From positions 4,526,001 to 4,590,000 of the forward strand of contig NC_063068.1 in NCBI RefSeq assembly GCF_022605165.1: a stretch of DNA of 64,000 nt, read 5' to 3'. Below are positions 32,050 to 43,977 of this stretch, in pieces. The position numbers were made by a program, and so were the translations under genes. The notes beneath the pieces were generated by a model. That model did not search any database and was not told the origin of the DNA. It saw only the letters and a list, made by a program, of their open reading frames with translations. Each line of letters starts with the position of its first letter. Positions within the stretch are counted from its first letter, which is position 1. This DNA comes from Purpureocillium takamizusanense. Its lineage: Eukaryota; Ascomycota; Sordariomycetes; Hypocreales; Ophiocordycipitaceae.

Positions 32050-32983
32050 TCGCGTTCCTGGGCATCGCATCGTACAGTGCCTCAGGACGAATCAAACTGA
32101 GGCCAATCTACACTGAATTCGGTGTGGCAATAAGTGAGCGGTCTATCAGGTGCTAGAAATTGTGGCAATTCGGTGGTCTTCCCGTCAACCAGGAAACCAA
32201 CACACACAAGAGTACCCAACATTTGACGGAGTGCCAGGGCCGAACAGGCAAACGCGCCTCAGGTTCTTTAGGCCTAGCGGGGCAGTCGATGCCCACCAGC
32301 TGTGTAACCTCCATGCGGAATTGTGGAGTCTGGAGCAGCCTAAGACTTTTGCGATGTCACCGTTAATAACCAAGATAACGATAGAAGTATACCGCCGGTG
32401 TCCGGACTTCCAGTCCGAGAGCCTGACTATCCTGACTGTTAATATTGACCGAAATCTGGGTCGTGCCGCGTTGTGCAGCGATCGCGTAGTTAAAGCAGTC
32501 GGACGGAGGTCGTGGAAAGCCGCGCGTTAGATATGTTAGGCGTCGGTAGTGGCGGAGAGTGTGCGCAGACATGAGGCCGAGTTCGAGAGTGAAGTAAGAT
32601 GACGCGGCCACAGATGCCCACCACACGTGCGATCTGTAGCGCAACATGGCGCAGGGCTGGACCACGATGGACCCTGCCGCACGCAGAATAACCCTAGTAG
32701 CTGCATAAAGCGCTAGTCCCCAAACCACCATATCCATCCCCACTGTCTATCAGACCGTCAAAACAACCCGAGAATCTGTGCCGTGTTGCTGCAGCATAGA
32801 CCCGATGTTAAGGGCTCTCCATATCATCGACTTCGGCCAGCGATCAATCGGCACATCGTCCAATTGCTTCAAACTTCCAGAGCCAGAGAGTGCGGCCTGC
32901 AAGGGAGAAACGCTGGGCTATTGAAAGCCTTGGCTTAGAAGCACAAGTAGAGTCACTGTGGTGGCTCGGGGTAAACCATTGCC
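32050..32983. repeat. Endosulfine-locus flank, copy 4
   Basis: Several blocks match 25835-26240 in the same order and orientation, including GGCATCGCATCGTACAGTGC, TCTTCCCGTCAACCAGG and GGCCTAGCGGGGCAGTCGAT. CACGTGCGATCTGTAGCGC near 32620 matches the flank of the endosulfine paralogs. No FDSGD coding segment is present. The last ~300 bases are the upstream region of the Skn7-like gene. Confidence 0.45.
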
Positions 32984-33860
32984 ATGTCCATGCCAGGCGC
33001 GGGATCAATTCGGCCGTGGAGCAGAGCCAAAGAGAGCGAATTTGTGAATTCACCCCTTCTAGCATCTTATTGAAGTCTCCGTGAGTTCTAATAGACTTGC
33101 CTAAGGTCAGGAACCTTTTCAGGTGAGTCACCACATGGAAACATCTGTCTACCTGGCTGATATGGACAAGAATTCTCGACGACCCCTCACAGAGGGATTT
33201 GGTTAGATGGGGACAGGAAGGCGATACATTTATCGTGGTGGAGGTACACCCCATTGAGCTCGCACAGGCAGCGCAGTTTGCATGCCAACGCCGACAGCTA
33301 GGGCGAACGATTCAACAAATGCATCCTGCAGAAGCATTTCAGGCATAGCAATATGTCGAGTTTCGTACGACAACTCAACAAGTATAGCTTCTATAAAGTG
33401 GCGTCATCGCTAAATGATGGATCATTGTCCAGTGGGAGCGTGAGTCTATCGTTCTGTCCCATGTCGACCCTCGGCGGTAACTTATGCGAAGCAGACGATG
33501 TCGGAGTTTAAACATCCGCACTTTCGACTCGGCGGGGAGGGCGAGTTGTATAAAATTTGCCGAAAAGCACCAGCACCAAAGCATCCAAGGGCGATGGATA
33601 GTTTCACACAATCTCAAGGCATTAGCATCATCTCGGAGAATTTGACCGCAACACAGGATCAGATCCGGAATATCGAACGGACGCATGCTAACGAGGCGCG
33701 GACCAACAAGCTCCTCGTTGAGGAGGTCTTGGCCCTGCAGAAGATGCTTAAGGCACAGACCGAAGCACAGCACGAAATACTTAACTACCTTTCCCCGTTC
33801 ACCTACGACGGCCGACATAACAATCCCAGGAGAGGTACCAGACGTAAGCTGCAGCCGTGA
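32984..33860 (+). CDS. Skn7/HSF-type transcription factor without receiver domain
   Basis: Five exons (32984-33043, 33106-33122, 33171-33243, 33302-33439, 33495-33860) give 217 residues with every splice site GT-AG. The spliced protein reads SEFVRNLFRILDDPSQRDLV, RWGQEGDTFIVVE, the recognition helix region HSNMSSFVRQLNKYSFYKV, EFKHPHFR and CRKAPAPKHP. This is the complete HSF-type DNA-binding domain in its Skn7/Prr1 form. A coiled coil follows (ENLTATQDQIRNIE to LVEEVLALQKMLKAQTEAQ). Skn7 proteins continue into a response-regulator receiver domain; this one ends soon after the coiled coil. It is probably nuclear, could compete with Skn7 at stress-response promoters, and lacks phosphorelay input (inference). 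Confidence 0.8.
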
Positions 33861-34920
33861 GGAAGGACGACATCAGCAATAACTTGTGGGTATCGAAGCC
33901 TTCAGACTTGCATCGAACACCAGACCAATAAAAAAAGAACTTGCTCACATGTATTCCATCCGGAGGACAGCCCTATTTTAAATGCGCCAGACGATAATTG
34001 GGTGGGTGCGCTAGATCCAGGGAGCGATTCGTACGGCTACCGAGCATAAAACATTCTCTCGGGGGGATTTCTAATAAAGGCAATATGCAATTTGGATTGG
34101 CCACTTGGACCATTCGCGGCCGATCTGCATACCATGGACGTGTGCCTTCCTGCCCGACTGAGCGGGCCATGCTTCCCAAATGAGTTGACACCATCGGTCT
34201 CAGCTGCTTCATAGGCAGGCAGGCGGTGCCCGGCCTCCGACTTCATGACCATCACGCTCGCTTAACCTACCTCCTCAGACTACAATTTATATGCAGCCGA
34301 TTCTCCCTAACGCCATATGAAAGTCGTTTATCGTACGCGCCGCATGCCCCACCGTAAACCCCGAGGCATTTGGGTTTCCATTCTACTTATGTAGGACGTC
34401 ACATCTGCCTTCCAACAATCAATGGCGCTACCTAAAATTGGGAGGTCTGTTTCGGTTGCAGTATAGCCTGTGGCGATACAGGTATCCAAGCAGCCCATCG
34501 CCACCAAATGTATGGGACTCTTGGAAGCGTTGATGTGATGCCCTCAGACAATGTAAGGAAAGAACACGGTCGAACGGGAAATGGGCAAGACTCCTGCTAG
34601 CAACAGACAGGGGAGGACGCCTCCGAGACGAGCCAGGCGCGTCCGAAACTGCCAGACGCGTCTCGCCTTCGGTCGCGGGGCCATTGGTAGGCTGAGCTGA
34701 TTAAGTATTCACGTGGTGTACCCGTAACCATCCACATGGGAGTCCATCGGTCGCTGCTGGTTGTCAGGGCATGCCAGTCGCTAACACACGGCGCAGGCCG
34801 TGCTCGACTAGCCTGCCACCGTAGGACTCGTCTGTGACCCTGCTGTGGCGCAACGGTGGCTGCTGTTTCTTTGCGAGCTGCCTCTGTGCCATGCCACGCA
34901 TGCTACACCGCCGCTTACGT
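33861..34920. other. Gene-free region
   Basis: About 1 kb without protein-like frames. A GC-rich palindromic patch around 34620-34680 repeats GACGCGTC-like motifs. No known element recognised. Confidence 0.4.
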
Positions 34921-35316
34921 CCGCGACGTTGTTCTGCAGCCCTTCACTGCGGCTCTCACCGAGATTGGGATTCGTTTTGCCAGTTACCTATAGCGAACTC
35001 TCTTATCGCGACCATTACGATCGCTATACGGGCCCCCTCCCCCAGGGAAGCTTCGAGGTAGAGAGTCACCAGTTCGGCGGACGCCTAATCCCCCGCAAGG
35101 TTCTGGAGGACGAGGCGAGCCGCAACTCCTTCGTCCGTGTCGTAAACAACCTCACGGCCAACGGTATCCCCACCATCGGCAGCGCCGCTGCCTACTCTAA
35201 TAAGCCCGCCGGCAGCCCCGACAATTCGGTCAACCCTGTTTGGCGCTCCACGTTGATTCAGCTGCAGCTTATGACGAACTGGATCCTGAAGCCATTATTC
35301 CGATGGTCAGCGTAAG
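34921..35316 (+). pseudogene. FAD-linked oxidase (BBE-type) fragment
   Basis: The plus strand contains LQPFTAALTEIGIRF, then after a frameshift (about 34985) SYRDHYDRYTGPLPQGSFEV, GGRLIPRKVLEDEASRNSFV and NSVNPVWRSTLIQLQLMTNW. This matches the substrate-domain portion of fungal FAD-binding, berberine-bridge-type oxidoreductases, usually secreted and often in secondary-metabolite clusters. A further slip near 35280 leads to DPEAIIPMVS. Neither the FAD-binding N-terminal domain nor the C-terminal BBE segment (Y-x-N motif) is present. A dead fragment. Confidence 0.6.
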
Positions 35317-37570
35317 CCCTCGCAGTTGGACGAAATAGATGACTCTTATGCAATGTGCTCGGCTCCCAAATATTCGCCTGCCATGCCAAATGCCATTGAG
35401 GCGAGCGGGCAACTTTCACCGGGAGATAAATGGTCTGATAATGGGCTTCCGTACTTCGTAGCCTCTGACCATCAGCATGAAAGTACAATACGCAGCGACA
35501 ATGCATCATTCAGTGTTTTGTTGGTCAATTACCGCATTTTGACCACATGCCCGAGGAGCACGCAGATGTCATGCAGCCGACCCGCAGGGGCAACAGAGGG
35601 GAACCGCCCACGAGATATCTGTCCTCTCTGCCGGCATCGACCTCTACGGACAACGATGCAAATGACGCCTCCAAACTTGCAGCATCAGCCTTGTTAGTGC
35701 GACTGCGGCCGGCGAGCAGGAGAGCGCAATGGGTACTTCGTCGGCTCTGTTGCGCTGCCTGTTCTTGTTCTATCGGCGGCAATGCCACCGCCAGTGCTGA
35801 GGATGGAGCACGGCGATACTGCGACTGTCACAGCTCGGCGAGGAGGGATGCACGAAACAGAGCGGGATGATAGGCCATGGAGGAGGCAGGACTGTGCTGA
35901 TGCACCTGCACATAGAGTCAGCAGGGCGATTGATGCGTCACAGTGAGTCCAAGTTGATTGGTTCATCTCTGCATCAGTTGAAACCTCGCGGAGCAGCAAC
36001 CCTCAGGATACTGGGCACTCTACAACACGACGTGAATCCAATTGCTCCAGTGACGTGGCCGAATCGCAAAAGTAGCAGGCCGAATTTTGGTAACTCTCGC
36101 GGGGCCCGTGCCTGGTGTTGGCCCCGCAATGGCGCCAGGGCGGAACGGCCCGGTGAGGGCTCGGCCCGCAGTGGTGGCATATGGCAGCCGAATGTGTCTG
36201 CTCTGGATTCGTGGTCAAACCCGGCAGTATCGGCCGGAGTCACCATGATATAATTGGCTGGCGCAGGGTTTGCGTTCATGGGCTGGCATTTCGCAACGGA
36301 CAAAGCTTAGCGTCTGTGACCGATTGGATGGCACGCAAGAGCCCTGACCTTAGCAAATTCGTCCTCAGCGCCTGTCGCTAGAGCACTGGCTGGAAGCACT
36401 GTACCTCAATCCAGTGGCTGCGTCTTAACGATCACCTGACCATGTCACGTCAAGCTGGGCACCAACCAGCATACACCTATCGCACTGATGCGAGACGAGG
36501 CATATGCTCGCGCTATAAGAGAACTAAACCCTAAGCAATGGACGGGTTAAGTTTGCTCGAACAGACGAAATGTCGGGCCTGTTTCATCAACTCTCCCATG
36601 CGCCACATGTCAAGTTCCAATGGCGAAGCCTTGCGACTGTCTTTCGCTAGTTGGTTGCAGCCTTGAAACGGGGCTAGAATTCGTGCACTCTCCCAGGGCA
36701 GACGGAAGCTGCCGTACCAGTGTTGATGGCTTCCTCAACTAAACCCCTTAAATGGCTCGAGGTCCGCTGCATTCTTAGTAGGTGAACTGAGCTTTTACTG
36801 AAGCGAGAACTCGTTTCGTTTCTTACTGACGCGTTATATATCGACGAAGTCGAGATGTTCATGCGTTGTCGCTCCGCTTCTCGGCCGTGGACCATCCTTC
36901 CGGTCTTGCCGTGGATGCGGGCATCCACCTGCCAGGCGCCTTACCTTCATTTAGCCGTGTTTGCGTCGCGTCGGCATTTGGGATCTTTACGCCCTTCTCT
37001 GTCTTTTTAGCACTCGCGCCGAGAATGCGTAGCTAAAGGTAGAGCCTTGCATATCGTGTGGAGATGCGGCCTCCGGAGATATCAGAACATACTTAGGATT
37101 GCTATATCCCGAAACCCCAAACTGGCTAGGGTCAATGGAATCGTGTTCCTGTGGGTGGCTAGTCTATCGTAAGTGACGCCATGCTGACTTAGCTAGAGGG
37201 CCTCTGCATAGCATCCCGGGGGATAGGAGACGATATATGGACGCATAACTACTCGTGGATGGCAAACGGCGAACATCCGTCCGTATCTTCGATGATGGGG
37301 AAGTGGTTTACTCGAAGCAAAAGCTCAATGACTGCTAGAAGTAGGCGCGGGGAAAGGAGTAGAGGAATACGTGCCTGGTGGGCCGTACGGAAGTAACGAG
37401 AGCTGGACTCTCGTCAAGATGTGTTCACTTAGCGTCAGGCAGATGGATAATGATTGGGCTGCGAGTGGAGAGTAGTGTCAGTTCAGTTTGACACCATAGA
37501 TCGTGCCCACTGCCATGAAAGAGGAATATGGCTGGAGTTTTTCGGGTGGGGAGGATACGTGATTTATTTG
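35317..37570. other. Gene-free region
   Basis: Over 2 kb of mixed composition with no recognisable protein, RNA or known repeat. Short frames on both strands do not resemble any family. Confidence 0.45.
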
Positions 37571-37690
37571 GCGCCGTTCGGTTGTGCTGACCCAATTCCA
37601 CAGGCTGTGTCAGCACAGCCGATGCCCTGTTGGTGGTGGGCCGTCACCACTCATGCTGCCTGTGATCGGGCGTCTGTTTCGCTGGATGGG
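37571..37690. repeat. Dispersed repeat D, copy 1
   Basis: Shares the block TGCTGACCCAATTCC..TGTGTCAGCACA with 42345-42440 and 43845-43960. Here it forms a perfect 9-bp inverted repeat, TGTGCTGAC / GTCAGCACA, around a 17-base loop. Confidence 0.5.
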
Positions 37691-37899
37691 ATTGCGGCAA
37701 GCCAATCAGGTGCACTTCCAGGTTGGGTCGACCCAACTCGTTGCGCGGCAGGACGTTGCAGGACCAATTTCCAGCGTTATGGACACAGGAGCTTAATGTT
37801 CAGCTCCTGCCCCAGGGCATCTGTTATCGGTCTGTGCTTTCTCACGATCGCACTGCGAGAACCTCATCTCGCATCTCTGGAGCTATCGCATAGCGTTCG

Positions 37900-39811
37900 G
37901 GATGCGGCTTGAGTGCTGGCTAGTGTACGCCTGCCATGCCTCGGTCGCGAGCTTGCTGACCAACCTGCCGCTTCCTGGTCCTCACGAGGACCTTCTCTGT
38001 CGCGGATGCGAGCTGCTGTTCGAGATGGAACATTATATGCCCCGGGCAAATGACCTTCTCTTGGCTCTCTAGGACGAAGCCTCCGTTCAGAACGTCGAGA
38101 TACCGAACGCGTGTAAGCCGTACCTCGACGTAGGCGCGGCCTTAGCACGGCGTATCAACATTAGAAACGTCACGCCTCTGTTGTTTACGCCCGCGAGCGA
38201 GGGGCTGGAGCTACAATCATGTCAGATTACTTTCGGGAGTCACATAGAAGGACTGGAGGAGGATTAGAATTAGCGCGACTGAGAGGGTTAGTATGTTCGA
38301 AATGAGCTAGATTAAGAATGCCTTTGTCTGTAGTTAAAGTGTAAAGGGAAGTAGATTACGTGTGTAAGTGGGCTTAACGTCAAACGGCGCCTCAAACAGA
38401 TAGACACTGAGTAATGAGAAACCCGATGCCAGGTACGCATATACTAAATGAAGACCTCTAGCAGTGCTTATAAAGTAAGTGAGTAAAATACGGATATGAA
38501 TGAAGCCTTACTAGTAGATAAGGGGCTACGTATATCTGCCTGCCCTGATCAGCAGATAGAGACAAGGGGTTGGCGCACTAGAGCCCCGGCCCCACGAAGC
38601 TCAGGCCCGAAGAGGGAGCCGTTTTAGGGAGACGGATGGCATTCTGCGACCGAGTATGCGGTTGGCACCCGGCGTAATATACAGTCGTTATGTGATGATG
38701 GGCGGGTTGGCGTCTGAACTATCATCAATACAATCAGCACGAAAAAGAGGCAGAAATATACTTTTATAGTGGAGATGGAGGGTTGCCGGTTCTGGATCTA
38801 TACGATGATATTAGATTTGGAGAGTGCTGGTATAATCGACCCGGGTAGCGCATTGTCAGCCTGGGAGGCGGTATCGTACTACTGGCGATATCCCGAGGGG
38901 TGTGAGGTAAGGCCCGTAAAGCAAGGCTAGTTCCGCAACTGAGTACTGTACAATCCAGTCGAGTAAACAAATACAGATGTCAGTCTAGTTCGCGCCACTA
39001 GGACTTAATCTTCTTCTGTCGCTGAGTCCGATGTCTCGGAGTCTGGGACTGCTTGCTACCGTCGTCCGGCTCCGAAACGCAGAAACTTGGACCTCACTAT
39101 CCGTAATAGTCGGCTTTCCGTCTCGAAACGCCTAGCTGCAATCCAAGTGAACAGATGCCATCGTCCAGTCATCTGAGAGATGAAGGACAAGCCAAGGGTG
39201 GTTGCCCAACTATAAATTGATCATTGAAAAGTGGGGACCGCGGTATTGCAGCGTTCCATTGGCGGGGGCGTTTTGCGCACAATAGGCGGCCACTCACGGG
39301 CTCCGCATGTATGGCGCTTTTGGCTAATGACTGCGATGCCACTCGAATCAACGGCTAGGGTCAGCCGTAGCAACAAGACAGGGAAAGGCAACCCGATCGT
39401 GGGTTGCGCAAAAAGGCCTTGAGGAACGAAGATAGGTGATTTATAAGCTTAAAGTTCCTTAAAGCATAAGAGCTGGAAGATCTATATGGCCTCATGTACG
39501 GAATAGGCGTGAAAGCGGTGGGAAGTCGAGCGGGGCGGGGTAGGAGGACCTATATCAATAGTGAGAGCTTCTATATAGACCGTGCTAGGGTATCCCTAGT
39601 TAAGTGCTAGTAGGTATACGATAGTCTGTACGTACGAGTTAGCAGGAAAACCACATTAGGCGCACTATGGCAGACGGCGCTATGTAAGGGAAAACAATGT
39701 TGGTGATAGCTAAAACGGCCGCTAAGCTAACGGACACTTATGGCCTGTTAACTCAAAGGTGAAAAGGGATGTAATCATGGAATAAATTAATGGAAATAGC
39801 ATACCGATTGA
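37900..39811. other. AT-rich, RIP-like degraded stretch
   Basis: From about 38160 the sequence is dense in TA, TAG and CTA, with CpA/TpG depletion by eye and stops in every frame, unlike the GC-rich surroundings. This is how RIP-mutated transposons look in Sordariomycetes. No parent element can be recognised. It directly borders the second CK1 copy. Confidence 0.5.
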
Positions 39812-41010
39812 GTGGCAATGAAACCAACAATAGATAGCATCTTGATGCCGTAGATAAGAGTGCATCTTAGATAATGTGATAGGTGGCTAGCGTGGCAGAG
39901 CGATGGTCTGTTCGAAACGGTCTGGCTTGCGATTCGTTCCTTTGGGCTCGTTGGGTCCGTATTGCCTTGCGAATTCCTGAAGAAATGCGCTCTAGTGTAC
40001 TGCGCTGCAGTTGCTGAAATAAGATTAGCCCTGTGGTGCTTCCTGTCACTGGCCTGTTAGTCTGCTCGCCTTAGCACTCACACTTTGAATTGGTGAAGAG
40101 ATAAGTCTGATGGAGCAGACATGTCTTTGCGAAGTAATTTGGCAAGAAGCATAAAGGCACGCAGGCTGGCACTGCCTCTCCGGGTCATTTCTTAGGTGTG
40201 GCTTACCTATAACCCGGAGGGTGTTTGGGTTGAGATTGCGAAGACTTGCTCTAACTCGACCTAGCACGTCGCGTTGTCTAAGTGTATCGATAACTTTTAT
40301 TAACGTGATAGCTTCGATGTTTCGTCGTCTCTTCCTACCCTGAATGCCCCGCACCGACCTTTTGCTGTGTCTACTTGTCGTAGTGCGGCTGGTAGTGAGT
40401 AGCGTTTGAACTGGCTTCTTACTGGGCTGATTGTGCAGCTCGTGAAATCGTCTCTCCGTCCAGTCGAAGACGTTGTCGCACATAAAGCCCCTAGCCGCGA
40501 AGAGCCGACGGAAGAGCCGCCGAAGGTACGCATAATCGGGTCGCTCGTTGAACTCCAGCGATCGAGTATACTCCATGTAAATGGCGAACTCTCGAGGGAG
40601 TCCATCACATAGCGATGCCACCGGTATTGCCGCTTTCTGCTCCTTGATGAGACCGTCCTTCTGCTTCCTCGTGGGGGCATTTAGACCCTGCCAAGGCAGT
40701 GAGCCCTTGGAGAGATACAACAACACGTAGCCTAGCGATTCTAAGTCATCGATTCTAAGTCATCGCTCCAAGAATACTCTGTCCGATGTCAACGCTGAAT
40801 TGTTGCCGGGCGCTATACGCATACATACCGCGTCCGTTGTGGCAGTTGAGACTGGCATATCGGGTGGTCCCGGCAAACGAGCGGCCTCCTAGAGTGCCCT
40901 GGTGATCGGCAGTTGGGAGATCTCTAGCCAAGCCAAAGTCAATGGTATAAAGCACATTCACTTGTCTCCCTGTTCCCATGAGAAAATTGTCCGGCTTAAT
41001 GTCGCCGTGC
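39812..41010 (-). pseudogene. CK1-like kinase, second copy, 5'-truncated and frameshifted
   Basis: Closely matches 1142-2330. Similarity begins abruptly at VHGDIKPDNFLMG (about 41010), so the ATP-binding lobe is missing, and continues through DFGLARDLPTADH, GGRSFAGTTRYASLN, the same intron donor, SWSDDLES and [11 protein letters not shown] 14-bp tandem duplication (40737-40750, 40751-40764) in the exon after the intron shifts the frame. The distal part keeps an open basic tail ([15 protein letters not shown]) that copy 1 has lost. The copies are therefore broken at different places. Excess T/A substitutions suggest mild RIP. Confidence 0.8.
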
Positions 41011-41904
41011 ACCAACCTTGACTGAGTCGTCGGCTCCTACTGACAACATGCACGCCAGAAGATGACCTGTACCCGATCCTCAATTGCGAACGAGATGCCG
41101 CTATAAAGCAACGGCGTCCTCAAATGATCAATGGTGCAGATTCCCAGCGAGACAACTCACTTCTCGGCTGTATGTCCATTCCAACAGCGACGCTCCCAGC
41201 GTTATCCCTCAGCAACGTGCGATATCACTCTGGTCTATTTCTCGCCACAGCTCAACTCGCTGCGGGTGTTGGGTCGAGGGCCTACCACTTCACGTCCTGA
41301 GTCTAGATTCTATGGCGTCCAGTTGATACAAGAACCGCCATAAGGAAACGCGGTGTTCTAGTCCGAGCTGGTCTGGGTAGGATCGACAGCCGCGCAGACT
41401 CATTCTGGACTCCGTTGCTAGCACGCGTCGATGAAAGAGCAACCGCAAGGCGGTCCATGCCATAGGGCGCTGGAGAGCGCAATTTCGAATCTGGTAACAT
41501 TCATCATTCAATGCCCACGAGCCAGTGATGAGAATTACTGGTGGGTCGCGCACCCCAAAGTCGACGATGTTGCGAGAGCTGCCCGGTGTACATTGCGGGG
41601 CGCTGATCTGTGATGAAATCAATAGATGCTCGTGTGTGTGTAATGGTCATATCACTGTGACAGTTGGAAGAATTCAACATCTGGAGAAGGCCGCTGTGAT
41701 CCTCGCAATCTACCAAATCGGAGCAACAGTCTTAGCGCGTATTCTACAGTCATGACAACTTGTCGCGGACGAACGCAGCAAACGGACGCTGGAGCCGCCA
41801 ATTGACTGGGGGATGCATGCAACTACCTGAAGGCAGCATGCACACCACCCGACAGCCGACACGCTGTTTTCTCGCGGCACGACTAAACAGCTAACTTGCG
41901 AACG
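41011..41904. other. Gene-free region
   Basis: Starts at the breakpoint of the CK1 duplication. No recognisable protein or repeat; several short frames only. Confidence 0.4.
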
Positions 41905-42120
41905 AGCCGAGCACAGGCTGCCGGAGGAACAGTAGCACCGTCACTGCCTTTGATGCTGCTCGATTTGCTACCGCGCCGTACGTAGCCGCCATAGACTATG
42001 GCGAAACGGTCGACTGACAGGAGGGTTGCGGGCGCGACAGAAACGGAAGTGGCCTGGAAGGAGGAGGGGGAGTCGGGAACCAGGCAGGGGTCGGCGCCGG
42101 TCCAGGGAGTTCATACGAGC
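41905..42120. repeat. Dispersed repeat B, copy 1
   Basis: About 200 bp shared with 47735-47950 and, more weakly, 48230-48430. The core is GTACGTAGCCGCCATAGACT running into ATGGCGAAACGG, with palindrome CGCCATAG-A-CTATGGCG at 41987-42003. No coding potential seen; possibly a short nonautonomous element. Confidence 0.55.
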
Positions 42121-42339
42121 GCCGTGTGTTGCCCAACGGAATAACTGCCTGGCCAATGGGCGTCGAGGTTGCAAGTGATCTGGGTTGGCCACAACCCTCG
42201 GCGAGTGCCTGTTGGAGTGTGTCTGGCAGAGGTGGACGAGTTGCTCACAACTCTGGGCAGTACCGTGGTGATGAAAGAGGGAAATTAGGTGGAAAGTTCT
42301 AGAGGGCCAGGGGCGTTTTACATTGGCACCCGTCGGGGG

Positions 42340-42440
42340 ACGTTGTGCTGACCCAACTCCAGAGGTGTGTCGGAACAACCCTGAACAGTTGGCTAGCGCC
42401 GCAAACGATTGGGGAGACGGTCCGCACAGGCTGTGATGCG
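42340..42440. repeat. Dispersed repeat D, copy 2
   Basis: Block TTGTGCTGACCCAACTCC..GTGTCGGAACAA and the following AAACGATTGGGGAGAC match copy 3 at 43845-43960; the first part matches 37571-37640. Confidence 0.5.
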
Positions 42441-43129
42441 CTACTGAAGCAAGAACACCAGCCGAGCCCGTCCTACCGTCCCAAGAAGGGCCATGGGCAG
42501 CACCGTCATTGTGCTCTGATCACTGCACATTAGCAAACAGCCACAAGTCAAAGGCGTCTGAAGGTACTGCAGCAGGCGATCGGGCACACCACTGTCTTGT
42601 TAAGTCGGCGGCGCATGGTACTATAGAAGAATAGTTGAGAAGGTCATCGCCCTTCCACTACGCCGGTAGCGTTACCCTAACCAATTGCGTCGAAATGCGA
42701 TTGCCTAGGGAGCAGGTACGCTCCAGTTCGGAGCGGAGCGTCTGCGGTGCCCACAGGACTGGGACGGGTTCGCCATGGGCGTGTGCGGACCGATTTTAAC
42801 GGTCGATCGGTTGCTGGGAAGTGTCTGCGGCGCCGGGGAGCTCAACAGGCACGTCTGCTCGCGCTGTGGCCCGCCGATCGTTCGGCGGGCGACCAGCTCC
42901 CGCTAGCAGGGGATGTGAGCCATTGACAATCTGGTTCGTTTGGTACGTGGCACCCCAAGCCCAACAGATGAATTGTCGCACCTCTTTTAAGCCAGCCTCG
43001 TCGTTCTTGCTTCCATGACAGGCCTGCTTGAAGGCCAAGTTCTTCAAGTGTTCAGCATCCTATTCTCAGCAACCGAAGCACGGTCTGCCACAGCCGAGGC
43101 TGTTTTGTTAGTATAGCCGCATGTTAAGG
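42441..43129. other. Gene-free region
   Basis: No recognisable gene. Likely 3' flank of the LINE fragment that follows. Confidence 0.35.
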
Positions 43130-43825
43130 AACCACACCCTAAGTGACGCTGGCCGGTTCTAGTCATTTCGTCGCAATTGCAAATCTGATTGTCGCACGCA
43201 CGGCCTGCATGTCCGGTTCCCATCTGTCGTCATCCGACGCAGCTTTGCCTCCCAAAAAGAAAGACAGATTCCCAATCTTTGTTCGTGCGCACTTGAGCAA
43301 GATTTCCCGCTGTGCCATCCACTTCTTGCACCGAAAGAGAAAGTGTTCTATCGTCTCTGTCGCTTGTCCGGAGTCGCACAGGCCCGAGGCCGCTGCTCCT
43401 ATCCTGCGGAGATAACTGTTCAGTCGAATCATGCCGGTGCGGAGCTGCGCCAGCACGTCTGATTCTTTCCTTTTCAACGAGTCGTACATCGTGCGGGTAT
43501 GCTTGCCCGGCAGCGCCTTGTCGATCCGTTTCGAATACCTTCCGACGCTTCCCGGTAGTTGTTCGCGCGTCCGTCCTTGGGCGAGAGCTAGCCGGAGCGT
43601 CGTCGTCCTCACCTGGTACCATAGCGTTTCCGCCTCGCATCCCCTTTCCGTGGCTCGTTTCGCTACGGGCTTGGCCAATTGCCGCGATGCGAGCTCCTCT
43701 TCACTGGCCGGTACCCACACAAGCCTGACAGTACAGCCTCTTTCTGAAGGCGCTTCATCTGATCATATATCCCACGGATAGTGCATTGTCCAGATTGCTG
43801 CTGAGGTCGCCTGATCGCTGCCACT
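43130..43825 (-). mobile_element. LINE ORF2 C-terminal fragment
   Basis: Minus-strand sequence matches the end of the LINE ORF2 protein: RRPQQQSGQCTIRGIYDQMK, a frameshift, [47 protein letters not shown], the finger region TIEHFLFRCKKW (first Cys altered) and [17 protein letters not shown] at 43163. It is clearly diverged from the 20-kb copy, so it is an older or different subfamily. 5'-truncated at about 43825. Confidence 0.85.
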
Positions 43826-43844
43826 ACCGAGACTCGTTGGAAGA

Positions 43845-43960
43845 CGTAGTGTTGACCCGACTCAAGGGATGTGTCAGCACAACCCTTGCTTATTGGTCAC
43901 CTGCCGCCCAAACGATTGGGGGGAGACCGCCTGTGGCGTTCACTACCTGGTCCTGCTCGA
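43845..43960. repeat. Dispersed repeat D, copy 3
   Basis: TGTTGACCCGACTCAAGGG..TGTCAGCACAACCC followed by AAACGATTGGGGGGAGAC, as in copy 2. It abuts the truncated LINE end. Confidence 0.5.
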
Positions 43961-43977
43961 CTTCGGGTCTGAAAGTG

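Noticed and set aside
40046..40726. 226-codon minus-strand frame in CK1 copy 2 as a separate gene
   Set aside because: It is the distal part of the duplicated kinase reading through an unspliced intron.
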